Below, one piece after another: positions 26,857-36,114 of a stretch of 43,846 nt of DNA. Location of the stretch: contig DASRZP010000094.1 of the NCBI GenBank assembly GCA_035686305.1, positions 1-43,846 of the forward strand, read 5' to 3'. How positions within the stretch are numbered: the first letter of the stretch is position 1; each line of letters begins with the position of its first letter. Under the pieces are notes generated by a model. That model was given only the letters and a program-made list of their open reading frames with translations, did no database searches and was not told the origin of the DNA. The position numbers and the translations under genes were made by a program. The DNA comes from Thermodesulfovibrionales bacterium. GTDB lineage: Bacteria; Nitrospirota; Thermodesulfovibrionia; Thermodesulfovibrionales; UBA9159.

Positions 26857-27507
26857 CTATCCCTTCCTCACCCCCTCCTTCAGGAAAATACCATATTTCG
26901 GGTGTTCAAAGGGATGAATATTCGGAAACTTTGCATAGAGCCATCCCTTGAATATCTCTTTGCCACCCTCAAAAACTTTTACGCCGACTGCGGGATTGTT
27001 GGGGTCGTTCGTGGCAGAAGTTGCCGTCCCTGGTTTCCCGGGTTGCATCCTGAAGTCAGGAAGGAATTCTCCAACGGATATCTTCAGGTCTGAATTGGGG
27101 ATCTGGAAATCGCTGTTGAGCTTCACTGTATATTCCTTTAACGTTTTGGCGGCCTTATCCTCAAAGACTATCTTCACCGAAGACCATTTCCCTTTCACTG
27201 CATCGGGGACAACAACCTTCATTTCACCCTTCGGAGCCCCATGCCCTGGCGGCATCTGACCTGCTGGTGGCATCTGACCTGCTGGCGGCATCTGACCTGC
27301 TGGTGGCATCTGACCTGCCGGCGGCATCTGACCTGCCGGCGGCATCTGACCTGCTGGTGGCATCTGACCTGCCGGTGGCATCTGCATGCCGGGCTCCATT
27401 GTCTGTGGGGCTTGAGGAAGTGGTTGCTCCTCCTTCTTTTTGCAGGCTCCAAGGCCGAAACTGACAGCCAGAACAATTCCGATGCTTATGATTAAAAACC
27501 TTCTCAT
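26857..27507 (-). CDS. DUF2155-family lipoprotein with MPPAGQ repeat linker
   Basis: 216 residues from the ATG at 27507, preceded by AGGAGG 7 bases away; an upstream extension to 27630 has no such signal. The signal peptide ends in a lipobox, GLGAC. After a short acidic stretch come seven exact MPPAGQ hexapeptides, then the folded domain: GKWSSVKIVFEDKAAKTLKE, then QIPNSDLKISVGEFLP, ending FKGWLYAKFPNIHPFEHPKY, which is the signature end of DUF2155. In that family the mature part sits in the periplasm; its role is not established. The Pro-rich linker would lift the domain away from the membrane. Confidence 0.8.
   Translation of the reverse strand: MRRFLIISIGIVLAVSFGLGACKKKEEQPLPQAPQTMEPGMQMPPAGQMPPAGQMPPAGQMPPAGQMPPAGQMPPAGQMPPAGQMPPGHGAPKGEMKVVVPDAVKGKWSSVKIVFEDKAAKTLKEYTVKLNSDFQIPNSDLKISVGEFLPDFRMQPGKPGTATSATNDPNNPAVGVKVFEGGKEIFKGWLYAKFPNIHPFEHPKYGIFLKEGVRKG
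27253..27378 (-). repeat. 18-bp minisatellite, seven in-frame units
   Basis: Seven tandem 18-bp units (plus strand CATCTGACCTGCYGGYGG) encode MPPAGQ. Units differ only at two pyrimidine wobble positions. The copy number can probably change by slippage without breaking the frame. Confidence 0.85.
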
Positions 27508-27876
27508 CGTGAAACCTCCTAAATATGTTATTATCGCTCGATTCCGAAACAACTCGCAACCAGTCCAAAAATGGTTTACTACGAGTCTTGCCTTAGGACA
27601 ATTCGCCCTCTTGCTGCGGCCCCCAGCCATAGGACCCTCTGTATTTCTGCAATGTCTGACAATGCTCTTTTCACGCTATAAATCCATGAAATCCAAAAAT
27701 TATAATTGCAAACTACAGTACCATATTTGAAAATTTTTGGCAAGAAAGCGTTTTGCCCATCTGATCAACAGGGGTAGTGAGGGATTGCCATGACTTGAGA
27801 CTTGTTGTGTTTGATGTGAGTCCGCTGAGATTGAAGTGAATGCGGGTAGGAGGACGTCACTATAGGAATCAACAGG

Positions 27877-27905
27877 TTGAAATTTCATCGTCAACTATCT
27901 AGAAT
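27877..27905 (+). promoter_or_regulatory. Candidate promoter of the periplasmic coiled-coil gene
   Basis: TTGAAA (27877-27882), a 17-base spacer and TAGAAT (27900-27905). A start of transcription near 27912 favours the ATG at 27947 over the one at 27920. The remainder of 27508-27876 shows no gene. Confidence 0.5.
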
Positions 27906-27946
27906 ATAAACCACCTGATATGAACTCAAGAACTAAAGTGGATGTA

Positions 27947-28540
27947 ATGAGAGAGTTCTTCTTGTCTATAATCATTTCTAGCATGGGGCTCATGGTGATT
28001 GGGAACGCTCATGCTGCGGATCAGGACGCGGCGGAGACTCCACGCGTAGGTGAACAGCAAATAGGAGACGTACAGAAAACAGATGGACCCGATAAAACTC
28101 AAGAAGAATATCTTTCCCGATTAAAGAAGATTAATGCGGTCCTGCGGAATAAACATTCTGCATTTGGAAAGAACTACCGCCTTACGAGAGCGAATCGGGA
28201 AAGGATGAACTCTGATTTGGAGTGGGGGTATGGAGAGCTGTCCAGCGCGATGATCAAGAGCCTTCAGGATCTCGAAGACGAAAAAGTAAGGTTAGAGGCT
28301 GCGATAAATGGGTTGAACAAGGAGAAAGCCGACCTGAGAGCGGATGTGCTTTCCTTTTATGAGGGAAAGGTCCCTAAGTGGTTGACCGAGCGATGGGATA
28401 AAGAGGAAAAGGCATATCGAGATTACGTCGAGAGAATTTATTTAAAAGTTCAGTGGTCTTGGGAAAGTAAGAGCTGGGTAGGAGACAAAAGGGTGTTTAG
28501 AGATTATATGGAGGAATATTACCGGTTGCACCCGCAATAA
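27947..28540 (+). CDS. Exported coiled-coil protein, unknown function
   Basis: 197 residues from the ATG at 27947; an earlier in-frame ATG at 27920 is only 8 bases beyond the predicted transcription start, so I prefer the later one. The signal peptide REFFLSIIISSMGLMVIGNAHA is cleaved after AHA. The mature protein is charged and helical, with heptad-like stretches in YLSRLKKINAVLRNKH and LQDLEDEKVRLEAAINGLNK. A tryptophan-rich end follows (VQWSWESKSWVGDKR, YMEEYYRLHP). No family recognised; the shape suggests a periplasmic scaffold or chaperone. It stands alone between a promoter and a weak terminator. Confidence 0.7.
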   Translation: MREFFLSIIISSMGLMVIGNAHAADQDAAETPRVGEQQIGDVQKTDGPDKTQEEYLSRLKKINAVLRNKHSAFGKNYRLTRANRERMNSDLEWGYGELSSAMIKSLQDLEDEKVRLEAAINGLNKEKADLRADVLSFYEGKVPKWLTERWDKEEKAYRDYVERIYLKVQWSWESKSWVGDKRVFRDYMEEYYRLHPQ

Positions 28541-28650
28541 CCGAGAAAGATAATCGTGACTGCCTCCTGCAGCTTTCTTATGGATCGAATTCATTACCCG
28601 TCAATTCCACTCTTATCAGGACAATCCATGCAATGACTGACGTCTCGACC

Positions 28651-28676
28651 TGCCGGTGATTGCCTTCGGCATTTTT
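28651..28676 (+). terminator. Weak stem-loop and T-run after the coiled-coil gene
   Basis: TGCCG and CGGCA form a short stem followed by TTTTT, 110 bases after the stop and between convergent genes. Confidence 0.35.
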
Positions 28677-28731
28677 GTCTAATGAGATAAAATTTTGAGG
28701 AAGTAAGTTCGTAGTGCTGTTGAGGGCACTT

Positions 28732-30762
28732 CTATCGAAGAGGAGAGGTCGATAACACCATTGGCAATGTATTACAACTATCACTGTTTCCCAGTTCGCA
28801 CGCCCTCCGGTAATCCGCTTCAGCCTGCACCCTCCTGCCGGTTCTGAGGTACATATTGGCACGGTTAAAATATGCGCTATCATTATTAGGATCCAGGCGG
28901 ATTGCTGCAGTAAAATCTTCAATAGCCCTGTCGTACCGGTCAATGAAGGAATAGTTTAACCCTCGGTTATTGTAAGCTATTGCGTAATCCGGGTTTATTT
29001 CAACGCAGCGACTGAAGGACTCTATCGCCTTATCATACATTCCTCCATCGCTGTAAAGGACGCCTATATTATTATAGGCCCTGTATTCATTCGGATTTAA
29101 TGCTATCGCTTTCTGAAAATCTTCGATTGCCCTAGGAAGGTTGCCAATTTTGCTGTATGTCAGACCGCGGTTAAAATAAGCCTCATAAGCGTTTGGATGC
29201 AACATGATCGCTTTGTTATAGCTTTCAATTGCACTATCTAATCGGCCCAATTTGTCAAATATCGAGCCACGGTTTAGGTATGCCAAATAATCGCCCTGAT
29301 CTAAGGAAAGCGCCTTGTCGAAGTTCTCCATTGCCTTGTCGTACTGACCCATTTTCTGATAAACCGAGCCAAGGTTCGTGTAAGCGATGGAAACCTGCCC
29401 GGGTTCCTTCTCGATAACATAGCTCCACAGGGAAAGGCCGTTTTTCCAGATCTTTATTTGGCTAATCGTTGTGTACGACAAGCCTACGCATGTCGCCATC
29501 GCCCCAGCGAGAAAGAGAGCCGAAGCGATGAACCTCCACCGTTTTTGGCTTATGATTTTCTCCCAGAGCCATGATGTTCCCAAGGCGATGATAAGAAAGG
29601 GCGCAAGACCGGGTAAGTAGGTATATCTGTCTGCCATTGATTGACTTCCCACCTGCACAATGCCGATCACGGGGAGCAAGGTAGCAACATAATAGCCCCA
29701 GGCCGTCAACCACAACCTGTTTCTCCCCGCAACTAAAACACAACATACTGTTATTCCGATCACGAGAGCCACAGCAAGAACAAATTCCGGAGATGCAAGT
29801 GATATGTTTTTCGGATAGGGATAATAGGGAATAAAATTCCGAGGCGCCACCATCTTCCACAGATAAGTGATGAGAGATCGTGCGACTACAAGCAACCTTT
29901 CTGATAAGGGTACGTACTCCACCGAAACTATAGCACCTCCGCTTTTTTGTGCAAGAATAGTCAGTACCGATGAGATGAGGCTTAACGCAATAAAGGGAAG
30001 TTTTTCTACAAGCGCTGCGTAGAGTGCTTTAAGTGACAGGATTCTTCTTAAAGGATACCAGTCCAGGATTAACAGAACAACAGGAAGGCTGACCGCCATC
30101 GGTTTACTTAATAACGAGAGGACAAAAAAACCAAGAGTAAGCTGATATTCCTTGAAGAAGAACCGCATCCACTTTTTTTGAGCTATGTCTTCGCCGACAC
30201 GGTTTACATATCGTGTATACATTGTGATGCTGAGGAGGAAGAACAGCGCACACAGAAGGTCTTTTCTCTCCGCGATCCATGCCACCGATTCCACATGCGC
30301 GGGATGAAGACCGAACAACAAACCCGTAACTCCCCCCGTTACGAGAATCGCACGGCCACTTAGCAGTGATGTTACTCGACTCCCTTGGTCTGTCTCCTTC
30401 AGGATGCGTTGAAGCCTCACTACGAGACACACCACGATAAAGGTGTTGGCAGCATGAAGAATATTGTTCGTGAGATGATAGCCCAAAGGATTCAATCCCC
30501 AAAGGGAATAATCAAGGGCATAGGATATCCATGTAAGGGGAAACCAGTTGCTTGCATAGAAATCAAGGGATGCCCACTTGAGAAAAGCCATAGTGAATGA
30601 ATGAATATGAAAATTATTCAGGACATATTCACCGTCGTCCCATTCTGCTATGAAACTATTCTGAAGGGAAGCGAGATAGGCTCCAAACGTGATAAGGGCA
30701 GCCAAACCAGCGAGGCAGTATTCAGAGGTATGTGGTTTTCTCATAAAAAATCTGAAACTCAT
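28732..30762 (-). CDS. TMTC-like GT-C glycosyltransferase with C-terminal TPRs (class I)
   Basis: 676 residues, or 670 from the second ATG (MRKPHTSEYC), which aligns with the 13867 paralogue; neither has a clear Shine-Dalgarno. Motifs match the 13867 protein closely: AEWDDGEYVLNNFHIHSF, SNWFPLTWISYALDYSLWG, LHPAHVESVAWIAERKDLL, SKPMAVSLPVVLLILDWYPL and QSMADRYTYLPGL. About ten TM helices, then six to seven TPRs from about residue 450. It ends YRRACELGNSDSCNTL, the two-cysteine tail. It converges with the periplasmic gene at 27947 and stands alone, inverted relative to 13867-15924. Confidence 0.84.
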   Translation of the reverse strand: MSFRFFMRKPHTSEYCLAGLAALITFGAYLASLQNSFIAEWDDGEYVLNNFHIHSFTMAFLKWASLDFYASNWFPLTWISYALDYSLWGLNPLGYHLTNNILHAANTFIVVCLVVRLQRILKETDQGSRVTSLLSGRAILVTGGVTGLLFGLHPAHVESVAWIAERKDLLCALFFLLSITMYTRYVNRVGEDIAQKKWMRFFFKEYQLTLGFFVLSLLSKPMAVSLPVVLLILDWYPLRRILSLKALYAALVEKLPFIALSLISSVLTILAQKSGGAIVSVEYVPLSERLLVVARSLITYLWKMVAPRNFIPYYPYPKNISLASPEFVLAVALVIGITVCCVLVAGRNRLWLTAWGYYVATLLPVIGIVQVGSQSMADRYTYLPGLAPFLIIALGTSWLWEKIISQKRWRFIASALFLAGAMATCVGLSYTTISQIKIWKNGLSLWSYVIEKEPGQVSIAYTNLGSVYQKMGQYDKAMENFDKALSLDQGDYLAYLNRGSIFDKLGRLDSAIESYNKAIMLHPNAYEAYFNRGLTYSKIGNLPRAIEDFQKAIALNPNEYRAYNNIGVLYSDGGMYDKAIESFSRCVEINPDYAIAYNNRGLNYSFIDRYDRAIEDFTAAIRLDPNNDSAYFNRANMYLRTGRRVQAEADYRRACELGNSDSCNTLPMVLSTSPLR

Positions 30763-31439
30763 TCATGGTTCACATGGAATGAATAAGAACCCTTAACACT
30801 TGAAATGCCCTTACCTTCAACAGGCTCAGGCAGCTCAGCGCAAGCCAAGACTCGAACCGAAGCCGGAACTAAAGGCCAACAATGTCCTCTTTTTTTCGGA
30901 TACAATATCCGTCTTCATCAATCACAAGATAAAAAAACCAAATCCGTGCACCCAGTCATTTTATCATGGCAGGGAACTTTGTGACACAAGCAACCAAAAT
31001 AGGAGTGCCGGAAATCTGCTTCCTGCGCATGAGAATGCCCTTTAACTTGCCGAGATCCATCTTCGCTGAGCTTGTCATTGAGCAGGTACCAGTGGCATAA
31101 TAGACGAAAAGCATAGACAATGCGGTGGAGATACGTCCAATGCGTTACAAGGTGTGCGGCGTGCATTCCTTGTCCTGATTGATCCCATTTTTTTTCAGGC
31201 GCTGCAGCATTGATGTTCGAAAGAATTGATGAAACAGTCTGATCGGGACTATGCATGGGTTGCCGCCGAAAGGTCCTTGAGGCATATATTAATGACTCCG
31301 GAGTCGATCAATCCAGCTTCTCTTAAGAATGAAGCCTTAGCCCTTCTAAACGGTAAGGTACAAGGGGCTGCAGGGAGGTTCTCGGCGATAGAGGCGCCCG
31401 CAGAAGAGGGAATCCTGTGATCAACACGGGGCCGGGAGC
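30763..31439. other. Intergenic stretch between divergent TMTC-like genes
   Basis: About 0.7 kb without a convincing conserved gene. Two places (near 30828-30850 and 31063-31080) contain CTGAGC/GCTCAG-type strings such as TTCGCTGAGCTTGTC, like small dispersed palindromic repeats. A 112-codon minus-strand frame (31256-30918) has atypical composition and no motif. Only the 64-codon frame at 31226 is a possible gene. Confidence 0.4.
31226..31420 (+). CDS. Possible small protein upstream of the TMTC operon
   Basis: 64 codons (MMKQSDRDYAWVAAERSLRH onward). The second half, SLKNEALALLNGKVQGAAGR, has a helical, alanine/leucine-rich look and reasonable codon use. It ends 19 bases before the GTG of the 31440 gene. 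There is no recognised family and no clear Shine-Dalgarno. It may be a real small leader-type gene or chance. Confidence 0.25.
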   Translation: MMKQSDRDYAWVAAERSLRHILMTPESINPASLKNEALALLNGKVQGAAGRFSAIEAPAEEGIL

Positions 31440-33593
31440 GTGAAAGTGCATTTCGAATCGAATGGAGCTGGGGCCCGCTTTCTTGGATGGAAGACTGCTC
31501 ATCTTTTTCTTATCGTCATCCTTGGCTTCATTGCATATTCAAACAGCCTGCATTCGCCCTTCGTCTTTGACGACGAACCAAGCATACTAGAGAACCCTGT
31601 CATAAAAGACATGAACAATTTTTTTCTCAACACGACCGGATACGAGTATAACCCAAGGAGATTTATCGGCTACCTGACAATAGCCATGAATTATGCGTTT
31701 GGGGGTCTCGACGTAACAGGCTATCATGTCTTCAACCTCGCGGTCCACATCGCCAATGCCCTATTGGTCTATGCGCTTATTGTACTGACCTTTAGAACCC
31801 CATACATGAGGAACTCTTCCCTCTCCCAGTCATGGCGGCCGATCGCTTTTTTCTCCGCAGCCCTCTTCGCGGTCCATCCCGTCCAGACCGAAGCGGTAAC
31901 CTTCATAGTACAGAGGTTCACTTCCCTCGCGACGATGTTTTACCTCATGTCGCTCTGTCTATACGTGAAGTGGAGGCTTATGGGGAATTCTGAGAAGCCA
32001 TCGGGTGGGAAGGCCCTCTTTTGGTATTTTCTCTCGTTGGCTGCAGTCGTCTTTGCAATGAAGACAAAAGAGAATGCCTTTACCCTTCCGGTCATGGTAG
32101 TACTCTATGAAGTCTTCTTCTTCAGATTGCCGATGCGCGAGAGGCTGCCTTTTCTTGCGCCGATTGTCGCAACGCTCCTCATCATCCCCCAAAGCATGTT
32201 AAACGTTGGTAAACCTCTGGGGGAAGTCCTCTCCGATGTGAGTGAGGCCACAAAAATCCAGACGGATGTGACGAGATGGGATTACCTGATGACCCAATTC
32301 CGTGTCATTGTCACCTATGTAAGGCTGCTCTTCTTCCCGGTCAACCAAAACCTTGATTACGACTATCCGATTTACCGTTCCCTTTTCACCCCTCCCGTCC
32401 TACTCTCTTTTTTGTTCCTGCTTTCGTTATTTGCCCTTGGCGTATATTTCTTCCGCCGTTCGGCACGGGATGTGTCGGAAGGCGGATTCGGATTGCGGTT
32501 GGTCTCGCTTGGGATCATATGGTTCTTCATTACGCTGTCTGTAGAGTCAAGTATTATCCCCATTGCTGACGTAATATTTGAACATAGGGTATATCTGCCC
32601 TCTGTCGGCCTATTAAGTGCCTGTGTTACAGCGGTGGTGGCCTTTGGGGACGGACTGAAGAGCAGGAGTGCATTTATCATCAAGACGATTACCCCATTGC
32701 TTGCCATCGTAGTGTTCCTTTTTGGACTGGCAACATTTTCGAGGAATATGGTGTGGAATGATGCCCGGACTCTCTGGATGGACGCTGTGAAAAAAAGCCC
32801 TGCAAAGGCTCGAGCCGTCTATAACCTTGGTCAGGTTTACGATGTCAGGGGGGCTCTCGAAGAAGCGGCTGGTCTCTACCGGACTGCAATCAGACTTGAC
32901 CCTAATCTCTCCCACCCATACAATAATTTGGGGACCATATACGAGAAATGGGGACGTATTGACGAGGCGATCCGGTTGTACAAAGAAGCTATTGTGCTTT
33001 ATCCCGAAGATGAAGATGTCGTTGCGCGCGCAAACCTCGGTGCGGCATACGCTAAGCAGGGCCGGTTTGCAGAGGCCGTTTCGGTGTTGATGAGAGCTAT
33101 TCAAATCAAGCCTGATTATGCCATAGCCCATAACAATCTCGGTAATGTTTACTCTGAACGCGGTTATCTTGATAACGCAGTGCATGAGTACCGGGCAGCC
33201 ATTGCAGCCAAGGGTGATTTTGCCGCGGCACATATCAATCTGGGGCTGGTGTACGCAAAGCAGGGCTTCCTGGATAAAGCTGCCGAGGAATTCAGGTTGG
33301 CGATACGCTTTGAGCCGAGGAGTTTTGAGGCCTTCAATAACCTGGGAATGGTGTATATGAAGCAGAGCAATCCCGATGGGGCTTTGCGAGAATTCCGACG
33401 GGCCTTAGAGCTTCAGCCCGGCAACCCTGAGATACATGCGAACATCGGCAGGGTTTACATGAACACGGGGAATTTTGAGGAAGCCCTCAGAGAGTTCCAG
33501 ATAGCACTGAACATCGCTCCTGATCTTCACGAGGCCCGTTATTATCTTGAGCTTACCCAAAAGAGACTTCTGGAGAGCGCCCATCGAAAATAA
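31440..33593 (+). CDS. TMTC-like GT-C glycosyltransferase with C-terminal TPRs (class II)
   Basis: 717 residues from a GTG preceded by GGGAG. Loop 1 has FVFDDEPSILENPVIKDM (D44-D45), then RRFIGYLTIAMNYAFGGLDV, VHPVQTEAVTFIVQRFTSLA, TKENAFTLPVMVVLYE and IADVIFEHRVYLPSVG. About ten TM helices end near residue 440. Seven TPRs follow (about 455-705), including YAIAHNNLGNVYSERGYLDN, FAAAHINLGLVYAKQGFLDK and PEIHANIGRVYMNTGNFEEA. It heads the tight operon to 39342, which also contains a GT2 and a second GT-C transferase. That is the strongest context here for a lipid-linked sugar transfer pathway. Confidence 0.85.
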   Translation: MKVHFESNGAGARFLGWKTAHLFLIVILGFIAYSNSLHSPFVFDDEPSILENPVIKDMNNFFLNTTGYEYNPRRFIGYLTIAMNYAFGGLDVTGYHVFNLAVHIANALLVYALIVLTFRTPYMRNSSLSQSWRPIAFFSAALFAVHPVQTEAVTFIVQRFTSLATMFYLMSLCLYVKWRLMGNSEKPSGGKALFWYFLSLAAVVFAMKTKENAFTLPVMVVLYEVFFFRLPMRERLPFLAPIVATLLIIPQSMLNVGKPLGEVLSDVSEATKIQTDVTRWDYLMTQFRVIVTYVRLLFFPVNQNLDYDYPIYRSLFTPPVLLSFLFLLSLFALGVYFFRRSARDVSEGGFGLRLVSLGIIWFFITLSVESSIIPIADVIFEHRVYLPSVGLLSACVTAVVAFGDGLKSRSAFIIKTITPLLAIVVFLFGLATFSRNMVWNDARTLWMDAVKKSPAKARAVYNLGQVYDVRGALEEAAGLYRTAIRLDPNLSHPYNNLGTIYEKWGRIDEAIRLYKEAIVLYPEDEDVVARANLGAAYAKQGRFAEAVSVLMRAIQIKPDYAIAHNNLGNVYSERGYLDNAVHEYRAAIAAKGDFAAAHINLGLVYAKQGFLDKAAEEFRLAIRFEPRSFEAFNNLGMVYMKQSNPDGALREFRRALELQPGNPEIHANIGRVYMNTGNFEEALREFQIALNIAPDLHEARYYLELTQKRLLESAHRK

Positions 33594-33603
33594 GGAACAT
33601 GTA

Positions 33604-34704
33604 ATGCCGTTATGGGTGAGAGTCCTCATCGCATTATGCCTGCCGTTGTTGTTCTGTGACACCGGGCATGCCCAGGAATATAGGTGGAACTTCAATGAGG
33701 CCGGGAGTTCGCTTCACTGGAAGGCAATTCACGCCTCTGTGGAGCAAGGGAGTTCCGGAGTCGTTATTACGCGTGGCGATGATACCTTCTGGTTTGTATC
33801 TCCACCGAATCTCAATATCCCTCCGAGGGTCACATACGTGGAGTTCAGGCTCAAGGCTCCCGCAACATATCTTTTGGGGTACCTCGTCATGAAGACCGTT
33901 AATAACCAGACATGGCAGGAGGAATTTCAGCTTGGGCTCCCCGATAGGTTTAATGTCTACCGCGTCAATATGCGGGAGGGAGATGTCGGGAATTCTCCCA
34001 TAGATTCCTTCGCCTTTGCCTTTGGCGGTCTTGGTCTTGACAAGGTTGAACTGGACTATGTGAGGTGTTATGAGCCTTCATTCCTCCAGTTAGCACGCAT
34101 ACGCTGGATGGAATTCTGGAGCGCAGGCTATGCAAGGGCCGCGACAGTGAACTTTATCGATATGCCCTTTGTCGGCGAGGTATCGTTGCTTGCATTGCTT
34201 TATATATTTATCCTGAGCTCCATAGTCTGCGCGATTGCTGCCCTCAGAGCAGTGAACATGGCCGCGCTGAGGAAGGCGCTCATCATCTCCTTCGTCCTGG
34301 CAGGAATTCTCTTTGCCCTGAGAATGGACTATGGATGGTACTGGATGTGGCGTTTAGATAGGTCGACTCTGTCCCAGAGGACCTATGAAGAGAGAGTTGC
34401 GCTCGTGGATGCTACAGGATCATACGAGTTTGCCGGCATGGTCAGGAAACTGATCCCTCCCGATGCATCAGTGAGGATTGAGTGCGGGACCCTTGCCGAA
34501 AAAATCAAATATTACCTCCTGCCGCTGAAAGCGTCCGAACACGGGAGATATGTCATCGTCTGCAGTGATAGCGGTATAACCTATGATCCCGATGAGAAAG
34601 TGCTGAAGAGAGGCGAAGCCGTCGTCGCAGACCGCGCATTCTTCATGCAATCCCTGAGGAAAGATTTTTTTCTTTACCGGCTCGATGGGATGATGCCGCA
34701 ATGA
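33604..34704 (+). CDS. Exported N-domain plus membrane-spanning protein, unknown
   Basis: 366 residues from the ATG at 33604, with AGGA 8 bases upstream and 10 bases after the previous stop. An earlier in-frame ATG lies inside the upstream gene. The signal peptide ends TGHAQ. Residues about 25-155 form a beta-rich domain (YRWNFNEAGSSLHWKAIHAS, YVEFRLKAPATYLLGYLVMK, DKVELDYVRCYEP) with the look of a carbohydrate-binding jelly roll. Two TM helices (about 195-218 and 222-245) separate it from a C-terminal domain with a conserved-looking ERVALVDATGSYEF and GRYVIVCSDSGITYDP. Its stop overlaps the next start by four bases, so translation is coupled to the GT-C transferase. Confidence 0.75.
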   Translation: MPLWVRVLIALCLPLLFCDTGHAQEYRWNFNEAGSSLHWKAIHASVEQGSSGVVITRGDDTFWFVSPPNLNIPPRVTYVEFRLKAPATYLLGYLVMKTVNNQTWQEEFQLGLPDRFNVYRVNMREGDVGNSPIDSFAFAFGGLGLDKVELDYVRCYEPSFLQLARIRWMEFWSAGYARAATVNFIDMPFVGEVSLLALLYIFILSSIVCAIAALRAVNMAALRKALIISFVLAGILFALRMDYGWYWMWRLDRSTLSQRTYEERVALVDATGSYEFAGMVRKLIPPDASVRIECGTLAEKIKYYLLPLKASEHGRYVIVCSDSGITYDPDEKVLKRGEAVVADRAFFMQSLRKDFFLYRLDGMMPQ

Positions 34705-36113
34705 TGCTCCTCATGCTTACCTATGCTATCCTCTTACCTGTTCTGGCAGGGTTTCTGTTTGTGACATATGTCCTCCGCTCTAATCCCGAAATTGGTTTTT
34801 TTGAAAGACTCTTCTTTGGCTTTGGCTTAGGTACGGGTCTGATGACCTTCGAGATGTTCCTGATCGCCTGGGCCGGCATCCCGTTCAGCACCCTCATTGT
34901 TTCATTGATTCAGGCCGTAACGGTGATCGCCTTCGGCTATCCGGCCTACAGATCGGGAGCATTATTTCAGAGGAATTCCTTACCTTCGTTTACTATTCAG
35001 TGGAACAGGTCCATGGCCGGGCGCCTGAGAAGCGCCTTCCTCGTGTTTTTGTTCTGCTGGATCATCTTAAAAGTATTGATTGTCTCATACGAGAGCTATA
35101 TCCTTCCGGTGAATTCCTTTGACAGCTGGGCGCACTGGAGTTCCGGTGCAAAGTTCATCTTCTTTGAAAAGGGGTTAGCCCTCGATCCGTCCAATGAACA
35201 TTATTTCGGTGCGGGGTATCTCAAGATTCAGAGGTATCCCCTGCATATTCCGCTGCTCCAGGTCTGGGCGTCTCTCTGCATGAACGAGGTGCATGAATCA
35301 TATATGAAGGTATGGAGCCTTTATTATTATATTTCGATTATCGGCCTTACGTACTTCTCCGTGAGGCGGGAGGCATCACAGCTCGTTGCCCTTCTGGCAG
35401 CCTTTTTCGTGTCAAGTGCTCCCTTGCTCACCTATCATGCCATTATCGCCTATGCAGATCTGCCTTTAGGTTATTATGCGCTTGGCTGTGCGATTTGTTT
35501 TTGGACATACATCAAAAGCACCTCAAACGGTAATGGTCATGGCAGCGGCGGTCCGCTTGTATTGATGGGCATCTTTGCAGCCTTTGGCCTCTGGACAAAA
35601 ATGGAGGGACTGTTGTTTGCTGCTGCATGGGCTTTGGGACTGATGCTCCTTCGCATAAAAAAAATGTCCTGGTCGAACCTTTTCCGTTATCTCACTCCTG
35701 TTTTTTTTGTTGCGGTTCCATGGTATGTATTTTTACTCACCACGGGCGCCACCGTAAGCTACGGGGAGGAAAAAGAGGTTGGAGCGGCCGTCGCGCGGGG
35801 GCTCCATGTTGAGGTCCTGCCAGTGATCTTGAAAGAGCTTGTGATGTCAGCCAATTTCAACATGATATTTCCTTTTCTGTTCGCGCTCTGTTTGTTTGGG
35901 GCAAGAATCATTCTCCGTTCCGATCTGAAGTATCTTCTCGTCCCCCTCATTACGGGCCTCACGTTGTTCCTTTTCCTGTATGTGGCAACGAGCAGTTATA
36001 TGTGGGTAACTACGCTGACTGCGATCGACCGCAACATCCTGACATTCCTTCCAATGGTGTATTATATAACAGTGCTGATCGCTATAAAATTGCAGAACCG
36101 CGAGGGTTTATGA
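34701..36113 (+). CDS. Polytopic GT-C/PMT-like glycosyltransferase without TPRs
   Basis: 470 residues. The start overlaps the previous gene (ATGA). About eleven TM segments. After TM helices 1-4 comes a loop with ILPVNSFDSWAHWSSGAKFI, whose Asp sits where GT-C enzymes keep their first-loop acidic residue. It is followed by GYLKIQRYPLHIPLLQVWAS, YADLPLGYYALGCA and GLWTKMEGLLFAAAWALG. That layout is typical of ArnT/PMT-like family members of uncertain substrate. There is no TPR tail. The position between a periplasmic protein and a GT2 plus DUF2304 pair suggests it uses the polyprenyl-linked sugar that the GT2 makes. Confidence 0.75.
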   Translation: MMLLMLTYAILLPVLAGFLFVTYVLRSNPEIGFFERLFFGFGLGTGLMTFEMFLIAWAGIPFSTLIVSLIQAVTVIAFGYPAYRSGALFQRNSLPSFTIQWNRSMAGRLRSAFLVFLFCWIILKVLIVSYESYILPVNSFDSWAHWSSGAKFIFFEKGLALDPSNEHYFGAGYLKIQRYPLHIPLLQVWASLCMNEVHESYMKVWSLYYYISIIGLTYFSVRREASQLVALLAAFFVSSAPLLTYHAIIAYADLPLGYYALGCAICFWTYIKSTSNGNGHGSGGPLVLMGIFAAFGLWTKMEGLLFAAAWALGLMLLRIKKMSWSNLFRYLTPVFFVAVPWYVFLLTTGATVSYGEEKEVGAAVARGLHVEVLPVILKELVMSANFNMIFPFLFALCLFGARIILRSDLKYLLVPLITGLTLFLFLYVATSSYMWVTTLTAIDRNILTFLPMVYYITVLIAIKLQNREGL

Positions 36114-36114
36114 G

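Noticed and set aside
27253-27378. The 18-bp tandem repeat as a possible CRISPR array
   Set aside because: There are no spacers; it is an in-frame coding minisatellite.
30918-31256. 112-codon minus-strand frame between the divergent TMTC-like genes
   Set aside because: Scattered Cys/His without a spaced motif, no ribosome-binding site and no domain; likely chance.
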